From: Cycas panzhihuaensis | Taxonomy: Eukaryota; Cycadophyta | Direction of reading: 5' to 3' | Length of the DNA stretch: 64,000 bases | Assembly (NCBI GenBank): GCA_023213395.1 | Contig: CM041465.1 | Coordinates: 60,519,741 to 60,583,740, forward strand | In this document: positions 29,318 through 39,737 of the stretch, piece after piece | Numbering within the stretch: the first letter of the stretch is position 1 | Layout of the letters: each line of letters begins with the position of its first letter | Translations under genes and position numbers: made by a program | The notes under the pieces: model-generated | What the model saw: the letters and a program-made list of their open reading frames with translations, nothing else | Told to the model about the DNA's origin: nothing | Database searches by the model: none

Positions 29318-30178
29318 TGTTGGGACATATTATGACACATAGGCCTTGAGGAAGACGGAATACAGGCTTGTATTGACCAAAGGAAGGCAAGTACGGACCA
29401 TATGGAGGTACGCAAACAAAGGAAGAAATCAGATTCTGGTACGTATGACAAAAAGGCATTGAACGGCACGCACTACGATACGCACTAATAGCGAATGTAA
29501 CCGAATGGAAGTGCACGCATGACAAGACAGACCGTGGAAGCCCGAAGCTGCCAGACGTACGTACGGACTTAATGAAGACATTAGTTAAAGTGCATAACTA
29601 ATGATTAAAGTGAAAGGGTACCTTGGTGACAAAAAGGTATGGTTATGACTTTGGGTCATAACCTTTCATCCAAAAGGCATCAAAGGGACATATTTAATGG
29701 TGCTTTGAGGACCATTCAAGTGTGAGAGCCGAGTTATTCATTCCTATGTCATGTGCTCGAGGGTGAGAGCCGGATATCACGGGTACGCAAAGGTGCGTGA
29801 GAGACAGACGCATGATGCACCGCTTTGGAGCATGAATGTATGATAAGTACCATCCGGCACGCATATGTAATGTATGATCAGATGTCACCGAATGCTCAGA
29901 ATGCATTCCGACCTACGTGTAAATGAACTGTTGAATTAATAAAAGGAAGAGTTACGTGGAAATTGGTGTATTCTTGGTGTTGTGATGATGATTTGCTGAA
30001 GTATGTATTGATTGCATCTTTGTGTACTATTCTGTGAATTATATATGGAATGTATGTGGAATGAATGTGAATAACCATGTTGATGATCCACGAAACTAGA
30101 CTATAGCGCTGTGCAACCTTGACAAGTGTAGCAAAGGGGTGTCTTGTAAGTGTAACAAGACGCCAGTGGAAGTCAACA
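29318..30178 (+). repeat. Gypsy-2 5' LTR
   Basis: TGTTGGGACATA to AAGTCAACA. Dyad at 29,641-29,663 (arms GGTTATGAC/GTCATAACC), TATTTAA box at 29,691, GTGAGAGCCGAG near 29,723, AATAAA in TTAATAAAAG near 29,936. Confidence 0.94.
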
Positions 30179-30179
30179 T

Positions 30180-30192
30180 TGGTTCCGTTGCC
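30180..30192 (+). other. Gypsy-2 primer-binding site, tRNA-Glu type
   Basis: TGGTTCCGTTGCC, one base after the LTR. It is the complement of GGCAACGGAACCA, the 3' end of plant tRNA-Glu as I remember it; 13 matched bases. Confidence 0.8.
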
Positions 30193-30318
30193 TACGTCCG
30201 TTGAGGAGGGACAGGGCCTAGGGGTTTCAAAGGCAAAAGAATGTGTAAAGGGCAAAGGACCCTGGCTGCCGTCGTGATGGCGGGTCAGAACTAAGCCACA
30301 GGCCTGTGGGACCTTCCA

Positions 30319-32330
30319 ATGCCACCTAAGAGGCCTTCAAGGTCGGAAGAGCCCCAGAATGATACTTCACCCAAGGAAAAAGAAACCAGCAGACAAAGGG
30401 CACTAAGATGGTCAAAAGAAGCAAAACTCAGAAGGGCGAGGAGATTAAGTTCGCAAAACAACGAGACTAAGGGATACCTGCGTTGAAGGATCTGAGGCAA
30501 GTGGAGCCCAGACACCTCAGGAAGAGGAAACCCATGGCGAACGCATGGTATTGACACCAGCCCCTATCAGAGATGATTTGTTTAGCCTGGAGATTGAAGG
30601 GAAGCCAAAAGTGGACGAAAAGCATAAAGAGATCCTAACAGAGGGAAGTATACCAGTGGAGGACAGCCCGAAGGACCTAGGTGATAGCGATAAGAAGGCG
30701 GAGGAAGGTCCCCAAGATATTGGGAAAACAAGCTAACGAGACTTTTTGAAGATTCGACGTAAAGGGATCGGATCAATCTTACATTACGGTAACGCCATTG
30801 ACTATACAAGTTCCAGGTGTAGTGGAACCTATACACATAAAAACTCCGTTCAAAAATCCGCAGTTTGGGAAAGATAGTACAGCGGTGGTTACTCCCAGTG
30901 CATCCCCAAAGGACGGAGGAGGGGAAAGATCACCATCGTGGGGGGACAGTTGCAATCTCCCAAAATGGACGATTATAGAGACTTTGGGAAGCTAATCTTT
31001 AATGATACTTCAGACGCAGCAGAGCATGTGTATCTATTTCAAAACCTCATTGATGTCAAAAAGATTACAGATTTAAGATGAAATCAAAGCACGCTCTCAG
31101 ACATTGAGAGGAGTACCCTTGGCTTAGTATAAGGAAACAAATAAGAATGAGCCATGGGTGAAGATTAAGAAAGCGTTTGAAGAGAGATTTCAAAAGTTTC
31201 ACAGTAATGAAGCCGTGGAAATCGTGACCGCGAGAATCGTGCAGGTGGGAATCCGTCCTAACTTACATTAGCAGAATGAAGATTATTGCAACGAGCATGA
31301 TCAATGAAACGATCACGGATCATAACATGAAGAATTACTTTGTAAGAGGGCTGAATGAGAAGTTGCGAGCCATGATGCATGCTCATCCGCTAAAGTCATT
31401 CAAGAATGCTCGTGGATCCGCATTAGATTTTGAGATGGAAATGGATGCCCAAGGGAGGACAAGATTCCTTGTTAAGATTACAAGATGAGATTAGAGAATT
31501 GAAGCGTAACCAAGATAATCAACCCTTCCGCTGTAGGGGTAGCGTAAGAGGAATCGAATCGGAAGCACTAAGAAAAGAGGTAGCAAGATTGAAAATCGAA
31601 ATAACCGGAGGAAGAAGAGATGCCAAAGAAGAAAGAGCACTGGAAGGGTAACCAAGTGGTGCCACATCTGAGGAAAACTCACATACCACCCGGAATGTGA
31701 GTTGAATTTAAAAACAAAGGCGACGCACCAACAGGAGAAGTGGTGCGACATATGTGAGGTTGACACACACAACCAAGGATTGTTTCTACAATTCCTGTGG
31801 GAAAAGCATTGAGGTCGAGGTCGGGGAAGAGGCAACCCACCTCGGAATGTGTATACAACGAGGGGCGCACCAGAACCCTCGAGAAAGAAACAGTCGATGG
31901 GGAGATGCCTCATCTGCCTACTGCACCGAAGTCCGAATGCCCGATGAAGGTGAATATGAATGTAAGTCGTCAGATAAAGAATCGTGGGCCCAAGCGACCA
32001 CAAAACAGAGGATTGTAAAGTTAAAGCTAAGGCGAGTAATCTAATGACAATCGTGCCAGAAACTAAGAATGTGAAACTACAGAACAAACAGAAAGAGAAA
32101 TTGGATGAAGGATATCCAAACCCTCCAACAGAAATGGATCGGTACAAACAAGCGAAACAAGTGTTAGATGGTTTAGTCCGGGAGGAGAATATGCTACCAA
32201 TGGGTAAACCGGAAACGAAATATGTTTATGCTCGGAAAAATAAACAAAAAGAGCCAGAAAAACTACCGGAAGATCTTACAACAAAACCCCAAATGGTGCA
32301 AATGGAAGAGTTGTTTAAAGGATTACCAGC
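30319..32330 (+). pseudogene. Gypsy-2 gag1 with zinc knuckles
   Basis: Parallel to Gypsy-A 2,785-4,880. It begins MPPKRPSRSEEPQ (30,319), then 'TPAPIRDDLFSL', 'PKVDEKHKEIL' (about 30,550-30,640), 'DFGKLIFNDTSDAAEHVYLF' (about 30,980-31,040), the W...F..RF gag core (about 31,130-31,200, shifted), 'MKNYFVRGLNEKLRAMMHAH' (31,327-31,386), the coiled-coil stretch, and knuckles near 31,650, 31,746 (CDICEVDTHTTKDC, with His-to-Asp at a non-ligand position) and 31,990 (broken before PSDHKTEDC). The end, 'NPPTEMDRYKQAKQVLDGLV' (about 32,120-32,180), is open. Several frame breaks. Confidence 0.85.
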
Positions 32331-33156
32331 ATAAGATATTCCCAGAATGTTGCTATTGATGGAGAATCTAGTGAAACAGCGATTCTGCTTAACTATTCCT
32401 CTGTCTCAAGTTATTGATTGGATCAAAGGAGGAGTGTTACAGAAGGGAATCACCAAGAGTTTAAAGCAAATCATACCATCGTTCGATATGGATCCGATGG
32501 TAACCATGTGATCTTGGGAGAAACATTCCACGTAATCGATGATGGAGGCACGGCAGAACGTGTTACCGACCGACGTGGCGAAATCCGGAAGCCCGAAGTT
32601 GGAAGTGGCGACCTATTCGTTGAAATTGGCCAACGAATTGTTGGTGCGACCTGTGGGAAAACTCGCCAACATCAAGGTGGATGTGGCAGGAATTGTCGTA
32701 AAGATCGATTTTACGATTGTGGAAACGGAGAAAGGTGCAACTCCCTATCCAACTTTATTGGGGAGACCATGGCTATACAAAACCCAATGTCTCCAAAGTT
32801 GGAAAGACGTAACCTTCACCTTGTCAGATGAAGGAAATAAAGTAGTATTACCAATGTTGGGGAAGAACTCCATTGAGTTGATACCTGACAATGCATCAAG
32901 TACAACCGCTGTAAGGGAAGCAACAACTTCTTCATGTGACAAAGAAAACCTCTTATCATATCGCGAGAAGCCTACAACATCGACCCATTACCGTAAAGAA
33001 GAACCGACCTATTTTGGAGAAATTTACAATTCTTCAGATGATGAAAACGAGATGAGATTTGTGGATTATTGGCTACGGGACGATTATGAAGTCAACCCCT
33101 CATCCTATAGATGTAACCTACTTTCTGAATGTGACCGAAATAGTTGCCACCCGTAA
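32331..33156 (+). pseudogene. Gypsy-2 protease and linker
   Basis: The catalytic Asp-Gly-Gly region (about 32,537-32,550, 'DDGGTAE') lies in a shifted frame, then 205 codons are open from 32,539 to the TAA at 33,154-33,156: 'LEVATYSLKLANELLVRPVG', 'VDVAGIVVKIDFTIVETEKG', 'TPYPTLLGRPWLYKTQ', 'NKVVLPMLGKNSIELIPD' and the conserved acidic linker 'YNSSDDENEMRFVDYWL'. That is the longest intact stretch of this family's protease in the window and shows the family consensus well. Confidence 0.85.
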
Positions 33157-33560
33157 GATAGAAATCATGGAGAATATGTTGGAGATTATGTGAAGCCCTT
33201 TTATGGAGAACCACTATGTGGAATTTCCCATTCGAGACATTGTAGAGAACATTGGTTTGGAGAAGACCAATTAAGGGATCATAAGAAGAAATTGACAAAG
33301 CATACCACACCAAGGAAAGGCGGAAAAGGACAAGGCACGACCGCCACGATAAGACATCGTATTTCAAGAAGGGTGATCGAGTATGGCGATTCGATAACAA
33401 ATCCCAAACAACCCAAGGAGAATTGAAGATGCATTGGAAAGGCCCATATATGATTGAGAAAGTGTACCGTAATGGCACTATCGAGTTGAAAAACTATCAG
33501 GCCAGCTATTACCTGAAATGGTCAAGGGTAGTAAACTGAAACCCTATATCAACTAGGGTG
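33157..33560 (+). pseudogene. Gypsy-2 deletion junction: gag2 start fused to integrase C-terminus
   Basis: Short gag2 N-terminal match ('GDYVKPFYGE' then 'LCGIS.SRHC') is followed without RT by a basic segment and the integrase C-terminal tail: 'YFKKGDRVWRFDN' (about 33,362-33,400), 'LKMHWKGPYMIEKVYRNG' (about 33,425-33,478). The breakpoint lies between about 33,215 and 33,270. The deleted block corresponds to about 3 kb of Gypsy-A. Confidence 0.78.
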
Positions 33561-33944
33561 GAGCAACTTACCAGCCGAATCAATTGGTTGTACCATAGCG
33601 TGTTGCATGAAGTTGAGGTAAAATCGAATTGCCTTGATATCGGAACGTGATTCAGTTCGGTATGTAACATAAAATACAAAAAAAATTAAAAAATAGAAAA
33701 ACAACTGTAACTCATATCATACAAATAAGCAATATGGTGAAGCATAGAGGAAAGATATACCATCATACGGAAAATCAAGGGGGAGTCAAACAAAACAAAG
33801 CACCAATAGATGAGGATTTATTAACCAAGAATGGCGACCAAGTAGCGGAGCAGAGGCAGCAGGAGCAGCCTTAGAACAGAGAGGGGGAGGAATACTCCAA
33901 ATTTTGAATTTTTTGTTGAGCAAGGATGCTCAACCCAATCATGT
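33561..33944 (+). other. Gypsy-2 3' untranslated region with ORF-X remnants
   Basis: Noncoding. The end (from about 33,838, 'VAEQRQQEQP' then the GGGGGAGGAATACTCC segment) matches the last codons of ORF-X and the 3' untranslated sequence in Gypsy-A and Gypsy-E. The ACGT array and the ORF-X body are absent. Confidence 0.65.
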
Positions 33945-33958
33945 TGACCCGGGATAGA
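33945..33958 (+). other. Gypsy-2 polypurine tract
   Basis: TGACCCGGGATAGA directly before the 3' LTR; same as in Gypsy-E. Confidence 0.65.
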
Positions 33959-34822
33959 TGTTGGGACATATTGTGACACATAGGCCTTGAGGAAGACGGA
34001 ATACAGGCTTGTATTGACCAAAGGAAGGCAAGTACGGACCATACAGAGGTACGCATGAGGCGAAACAGTGAAGAAATCAGCATTCTGGGTACGTATGACA
34101 GGTACGTACCACAGATACGTACCAGTAGCGGAATGGAACCGAACAGAAGCGGTATGCATGACAGTACAGACCAAAGGGAAGCCCAGGAAGTTGCTGGACG
34201 ACGCACGTGACGGACCTAATGAAGACATTAGTTAAAGTGCATAACTAATGATTAAAGTGAAAGGGTACCTTGGTGACAAAAAGGTATGGTTATGACTTTG
34301 GGTCATAACCTTTCATCCAAAAGGCATCAAAGGGACATATTTAATGGTGCTTTGAGGACCATTCCAGTGTGAGAGCCGAGTTATTCATTCCTATGTCATG
34401 TACTCGAGGGTGAGAGCCGGATATCACGGGTACGCAAAGGTGCAGGAGACAGTACGCATGACAGCCGATTGGAGCATGAATGTATGATAAGTACCATCTG
34501 GGTACGCATATGTAATAGAAGGATCAGATGTCTTTGGAATGCTCGTGAATGCATTCCGACCGTGTAAATGAACTGTTGAATTAATAAAAGGAAGAGTTAC
34601 GTGGAAATTGGTGTATTCTTGGTGTTGTGATGATGATTTGTCAAGTATGTATTGATTGCATCATTGTGTACCATTCTGTGAATTATATATGGAATGTATG
34701 TGGAATGAATGTGAATAACCATGTTGACAGTATCCTGAAACTAGACTATAGCGCTGTGCAACCTTGACAAGTGCAGCAGAGGGGTGTCTTGTAAGTGTAA
34801 CAAGACGCCAGCGAAGTCAACA
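33959..34822 (+). repeat. Gypsy-2 3' LTR
   Basis: 864 bp, pairs with 29,318-30,178. About 230 bp in the middle (34,222-34,450) are nearly identical to the 5' copy, while the preceding 180 bp, rich in TACG and CAG, differ at dozens of positions. Dyad at 34,288-34,310. Confidence 0.94.
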
Positions 34823-35885
34823 GGTTGCTTCTTGTAACTGCATGAAACAACTCTTGAACCAAGGATAAAGCAATAACCCGAGGTGGATCTCCGGCTATCC
34901 TGACAACCTGCCCAATCAGAATTTGAGAACCCTTCCAAGGTGAAGTCCTCATTATGTGCATACTGAAGGCCATGTTTCAAAGTTCCTTTGATATATTTGA
35001 GTATGCGTTTTGCTGCATTTCAATGTTTTTGATTGGGTTGAGGCATGTATTTAGAGCAAATCCCGACTGCAAATGAAATATCCTGTCGAGTGTTGGTGAG
35101 ATAAATGAGACTACCAATCAACTACCGGTAAGGAGTGGGATCTACAGGTTCAACTTCCTCATTAAGAGTAAGCTTTGTTCCATTCTCCATAGGTGTTGAT
35201 GCTGGTTTACAGTCGTGCATCCTGAACCGCTGCAAAATGTCTCAAGAATATTTTGATTGGGATATGAAGATAGAGCCAGGCTGTTGCCATACCTCAAAGC
35301 CTAGAAAATAATGTAGAAGTCCAAGATCTGTCATTTTGAAAGTTCTCTTCAAATCATCCTGGAGAATTTGTATCATCTTAGTGTCATTACCAGTGATCAC
35401 TAAGTCATCCACATACAAGACAATAAAGATAGCATGGTCTTTCTCAACTTTGATGTACAAGTTAGGGTCTGATGTGGATTGATGAAAACCATGTCTCAAA
35501 AAATAATCATCGATTTTGGAGTACCGTGCACGAGGAGCTTGTTTCAAGCCATACAAAGCCTTTTTCAGGCGACAAACCAAGTGCTCCTTGCCTTGTACTT
35601 TGTAACCAAGAGGTTCCAAATATACCACCTCTTGAAGATCGCCATTGAGAAAGGTGCTTTTCACGTCCATCTGATATGTTGGCCATTTGCATTGAGTAGC
35701 TAAGGCCAAGATGAGTTTGATGGTGTTCATATTGGCAACAGGTGCAAAAGTTTCCTCATAGTCAATGCCTTCTTTTTGTTTGAAACCCTTTGCAACAAGT
35801 TGGGCCTTTTGACGCTTGAGTGTACCATCAAAATCGAATTTGGTCTTGTAGACCCATTTGCAACTGATTGCCTATTTATGCTTAG
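34823..35885 (-). pseudogene. Copia-6 reverse transcriptase and first half of RNase H
   Basis: RT: 'KTWDLVELSKHK' (about 35,875-35,910), 'MNTIKLILALATQCKWP' (about 35,680-35,730), 'YQMDVKSTFLNGDLQEVVYL' (about 35,618-35,677), 'YGLKQAPRARYSKIDDYFLR' and the catalytic Tyr-Val-Asp-Asp at 35,404-35,415. 'MTDLGLLHYFLGFEVWQQPG' (about 35,276-35,335) follows. RNase H begins 'HGLQYAHNEDFTLEGFSNSD' (34,915-34,974) and 'GCQDSRRSTSGYCFILGS', ending 'YKKQP' at the Gypsy-2 insertion; it continues at 29,312. Catalytic residues are present; breaks occur near 35,750, 35,240 and 35,020. Confidence 0.9.
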
Positions 35886-36627
35886 ACAATTCTACCAAAT
35901 CCCATGTTTTATTCTTTTCAATAGAATGGATTTCTTCATCCATAGCAGCTTTCCAATTGTCATTTTGAGATGCCTCCTCAAAAGTGGAGGGCTCATCAAC
36001 ATAAAGTACATCAGCCATAAGTGCATAATTGGTTTGCTGCCTATATTTTGATGGATGTTTTCCTTCAATAATCTGGCCGTCTTGAACAGTTTGTGTAAAC
36101 CATTTTGGCAAATTTTTAACTGATGTAACTTGAACCTCAATGTCTTCTGGTCTGAGTGATGGATCAAAAGAGGATGTGCTAAGATCAAGTGGAGTAGTAT
36201 CTGATGATGTAGACAGTCCAACTGGTGCAGATGATGTACATGATGTGGAAGATTGAGAGGGAAGGAAACACTCAACAATCTTTTTACCTTTATCAAGAGG
36301 AGATTGGATGGATGCAGATTCCAACTCCTTATGCTCTTTTTCAGCAAAGATTACATCTCTTGAGAGATGCATTTTCTTCTCAATAGGATCATACAACTTG
36401 TAAGCTTTACTATGAGTGACATAGCCTACAAAGATGCATTTTAGACTATGTTTGTCTAACTTAGATTTTTGTTGATTGGGGATGTGCATATATGTAGTAC
36501 ACCCAAATGTCCTTAAGTGACTAATGGTAGGCTTTTTACCAGACCAAGCTTCTTTTGGTGTGATGTCGGTGACTGTTGAAGTAGGACTCCGATTTGCCAC
36601 ATAAGGAGCTGTGTGAAATGCTTTTGT
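35872..36627 (-). pseudogene. Copia-6 integrase C-terminus and linker
   Basis: Open from 36,600 to 35,872 (242 codons): 'MANRSPTSTVTDITPKEAW', 'HLRTFGCTTYMHIPNQQKSK' (about 36,460-36,520), 'KCIFVGYVTHSKAYKLYDPI' (36,391-36,450), 'KKMHLSRDVIFAE', then a Ser-rich linker and 'WKAAMDEEIHSIEKNKTWDL' at the RT start. This is the usual Copia integrase tail. A stop near 36,604-36,628 separates it from the integrase core. Confidence 0.88.
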
Positions 36628-37660
36628 CTAATATGCTTGTGTGAGTCCTTTTGCATGCATCATAGCTTTGGCCTTGTTTGCCAAAGTTCTATTCATACGT
36701 TCAGAGTCTTCGTTCTGTTGAGGAGTATGAGGAATAGTGAGTAGTCTCTGAATGCAATTATTCTTGCAGAATTCGGTGAATTCTTTTGAAGTGAATTCAC
36801 CTGTATTATCTGACCTTAGTATTTTGATTGTAAAGCCAGATTCATTCTCTACTTCAAGCTTGAATTCCTTGAACTTCTGGAATGTTTCAGACTTTTGTTT
36901 AAGGAAGTAAACCCAAACTTTGTGAGAGAAATCATCTATGAAAGAGATGTAATACAATGCTCCTCCAAAAGATGTTGTGGATATAGGTCCACATAAATCA
37001 GAATGTATCAACTGCAAAGGATATGATGCATGCCGTGCTTTGCCTTTAAGAAAAGGCAATCTATATTGTGTCCCCATTATAGAAGCTTCACAAAGGCATT
37101 TTGAACCATATAGCTTTGGAAGTCCATGCACCATGTTCTTGTTTACCATCAACTTGATATTGTCTAAACTCAAGTGGCCTAGATGATGATGCCAAAGTTG
37201 CATCTTTGTTGATGATGGCGTGACAGAGTAAGCAGAATCAGAAGTTATATTATTTGCATCCAACTTATAAAGACCATGGTCTTCATGACCAATGACTACA
37301 ACCTGATCATGCTTGTCACTGATGACACATTTCCCATTTTTAAACAAAATGCTCATCTGTTGCTTGTCCAATTGCTTAACAGATAGCAAATTTTTCTCCA
37401 TGGAAGGAATGTAGTAGGCATCACCATTGGGAAATGTAGAAGAAGGATTTGAAGAAGAATGAAATGAGGCAACTTTGCCTATACCAGAAATCTGCACCGA
37501 TTCGTTGTTGCCAAAAGTTATTGATTTACGATTTGCTTCTTTGATGTCATAAAGAAGTTCTTCACTTCCAGTCATTTGACGTGATGCTTCCGAGTCGATG
37601 ATCCAAGTTTGATCAACATCTAAAGTGTGATAAGCACAAAGTAGCTTATCCTCTTCTGCA
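36628..37660 (-). pseudogene. Copia-6 protease and integrase core
   Basis: Protease motif at 37,588-37,596 reads Asp-Ser-Glu in place of Asp-Ser-Gly ('WIIDSEASRQMTGSEELL'), so it should be inactive. A 315-codon open frame follows (37,575-36,628): protease end 'GDAYYIPSMEKNLLSVKQLD', GAG-pre-integrase 'QLWHHHLGHLSLDNIKLM' and 'CLCEASIMGTQYRLPF' (C-x2-C is now C-x-C-x2-S), integrase core 'LQLIHSDLCGPISTTS' (first Asp), 'LRSDNTGEFTS' (second Asp) and 'PHTPQQNEDSERMNRTLANK' (Glu). The catalytic DDE set is retained. Confidence 0.91.
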
Positions 37661-38647
37661 AACTGATTTGTGTGACATTGATTGCCACCTTTGAAACCCC
37701 TCCTTCCTCTTTGACCTCTTCGATAAGCACCTCGATTTGGTCGAGGGGGATAGTGCTGTTGTTGTTGCTGAAACCACTACTGCTGCTGGAACTGTTGACG
37801 AGGTTGTTTTTGTCTTTGATTTGGTTGCTGCTGATGTGAACGCTAAAGGTCGACTTTCTTTGTTCGACAATTAGGAGCTATGTGGCCAACCTTGCCATAA
37901 TAATGACATATAATGTTGGCTTTTGAGGTGCCAATGTTCATATTTCCAAACTGTTTTATAAGTGAAGTTTTGGGAGTTTGCTTGGCCTTCAACTTGGTCG
38001 TGAAAGGTCCTGAAGCAGATGCACCATCATCATTTTCTTTATCATAAATTTGCTCCTCTTGAAGTAATAAACTCTCTAGTTGATTGAAGGACATGCTAGA
38101 AAGAGAGCCATCTCGTGTGACAGATGAGATAAAGCCATTGAAATCTTTAGGCAAAGCTCGAATGGTGGTGGTTACAAGCTTATCCCTAGAAGCAAGTTTG
38201 ACTAAAGTATTCAATTCATTACAAATTTCTTTAATAGAAGCAAGAAATGCCGACATAGGCTTTACATACTTTATAGAATAAAGTTTTGCTTTGACCAACA
38301 ATATGCGAGCTTCGTCTTGCCTTTCATACAAGGAGGACAAAATGTCCTAAGCTTCCTTAGATGTTTCAGCATTTGAAATGTTTTGATCAACATTCACATC
38401 AATAACCATATGTAAAAATGCCAAGGCTATTTCATCCTTGGCTTTCCAAGTGGCAACATAATCAGCATCAGGATCAACAACAACACCATCAATCTCCATA
38501 GGTTCAGGTAAAGGAATTCTACCAGAAACATGGCCCCAAAGTTCATTCATTTTTAAGAGGTTTTTATGTTTGCCTCCTCCAATCTTGATAATTCTCTTAA
38601 CTTGTCAACTTGATTATGCATGCATTAAGGATGTTTAAAGCAGCCAT
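37661..38647 (-). pseudogene. Copia-6 gag
   Basis: The ATG at 38,647 reads MAALNILNACIIKLTS, matching the Copia-7 start at 44,643, then a TAA. Further on: 'DEIALAFLHMVIDVNVDQNI' (38,371-38,430), a stop at 38,346, 'ILSSLYERQDEARILLVKAK' (about 38,282-38,345), 'LASRDKLVTTTIRALPKDFN', and the knuckle 'CHYYGKVGHIAPNC' (about 37,860-37,905), in which the second Cys is Tyr. A Gln-rich segment follows (37,745-37,840). UBN2 family. Confidence 0.86.
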
Positions 38648-39140
38648 GTTGAAGTTGTAAAGAGATTGAAGCTAGCGGATGAGTTGGAAACTCAATGCTT
38701 TCGTCGCTTAAGTTCCACCTTCTAACAAAACCAATAGTCCTGATCTTACTAGAAGATCCAACAACTGAATGGAGTAATGACAGGTGGAGGACTAGGCAAA
38801 AGAGTTGGTCCAACCCTGATCTATCAAGGAGATCCAACAGTTGACCAAGTCAAATCTAGGACAAGACAGGCAAGGTTGATCTGTATGGACGTACCATGCT
38901 TTTAATAACACCCTTTTCGAACCTCCTCTCCCTCAAGCAACCTTAATTATCGTGCACTGACCGTACGGTCGATTGGTCCCCTAAGGAATGCACCAAGCTT
39001 AAGGTTATTTTAGAGGCAAGGTTTGAACCTTTTTCGGGCTCTCCTACTTGATTTTAAAGTTCACTTTTAGAAAATTGAAGTGGACTTTAGAATGAGTTTT
39101 ACTTGGATGATGTAGATGCTTGATTTAATATTTTACAATG
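38648..39140 (-). other. Copia-6 leader fragment
   Basis: Matches the gag-proximal 480 bp of the Copia-7 leader (44,160-44,642). It ends abruptly at about 39,140, where Gypsy-D sequence begins; the rest of the leader and the 5' LTR are missing. Confidence 0.75.
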
Positions 39141-39737
39141 ATAAAGAGTTTCAAGGAGAAGTAATCAAGTACATCACAATGATCACTTTGAATGATTTAC
39201 ATGCAATGGATATTGAAATTAGAGGAGAAATTAGCTGCCACTGATCGTATTTAGACTTTCTAAAGAAATTTATTATGGATTGGGTGAAGGACAAAGATGT
39301 TGTGGATCACCAGATGCATGTATTTAAAGCAAGCTTTAAACAAGACATTCCCCCTAGGTTGCAAGAGGTTATATATAAGTTGGGAGTTTGGATTGTGGAG
39401 AAATAGGAGGAAGCGATGCATGCCAATAAGTTTTGGAGTAAAATTTATAGATTGTACTAGAACTTGCATATGGCTAAACAAATGAATAGTGAACTTATGG
39501 ACGAAATTGAGCAACTACATTCTGGACAGAAACTCACCTTAGCATAATTGGATGCCCTACGAGATGCTGGTATTTTATTTCATCATTGTCGATCTCAAGG
39601 GGTACAAGTGCCACCAACAATTATGCGGCCAGATCCGGTGTATGTGCAACAAATGATGAACAAGTTGTGCAAGGAGAGAGAGGAAGCTTGACAACTTTAA
39701 TTCAAAACTTTGGGGGAGGGAGTTAGAATAAAACATT
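39141..39737 (+). pseudogene. Gypsy-D downstream ORF fragment, unknown function
   Basis: A single frame reads nearly 200 codons with about six stops, e.g. 'FLKKFIMDWVKDKDVVDHQM', 'FKQDIPPRLQEVIYKLGVWI', 'NSELMDEIEQLHSGQKLTLA', 'LDALRDAGILFHHC' and 'PTIMRPDPVYVQQMMNKLCK'. Helical and charged, no motif I can name. It ends in a GGGGGAGGGAGTTAG segment resembling the sequence after ORF-X in Gypsy-A, B and E, and an LTR with a minisatellite follows, so by position it is probably the 3' ORF of a Gypsy element. Most stops are TAG, TAA or TGA at plausible Gln, Arg or Trp positions. Confidence 0.5.

Larger units (their letters stand above)
29318..34822 (+). mobile_element. Gypsy-2: internally deleted, probably non-autonomous relative of Gypsy-A
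   Basis: 5.5 kb with 861- and 864-bp LTRs, primer site, gag1, protease and polypurine tract. RT, RNase H and nearly all of gag2, integrase and ORF-X are missing: the reading goes from the first codons of gag2 ('GDYVKPFYGE', about 33,184-33,213) straight to the integrase C-terminus ('WKGPYMIEKVYRNGTIELK', about 33,437-33,492). It is inserted in Copia-6 RNase H, whose frame resumes across it. Flanks are GGTTC (29,313-29,317) and GGTTG (34,823-34,827), a target duplication with one mismatch. It keeps what a parasite of an active relative would need in cis. Confidence 0.9.
28385..39140 (-). mobile_element. Copia-6: Copia element of the Copia-7 family, split by Gypsy-2 and 5'-truncated
   Basis: Minus strand, from high to low coordinates: part of the leader (39,140-38,648), gag, protease, integrase, RT, first half of RNase H, Gypsy-2 insertion (34,822-29,318), second half of RNase H, polypurine tract, 3' LTR. 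Protein readings and LTR match Copia-7 (42,069-49,322). The 5' LTR and most of the leader are missing; at 39,140 it abuts Gypsy-D sequence. The LTR end abuts Copia-4 integrase. Confidence 0.9.

Noticed and set aside
31491-32147. 218-codon minus-strand frame
   Set aside because: Antisense of the Gypsy-2 gag1 nucleocapsid region.
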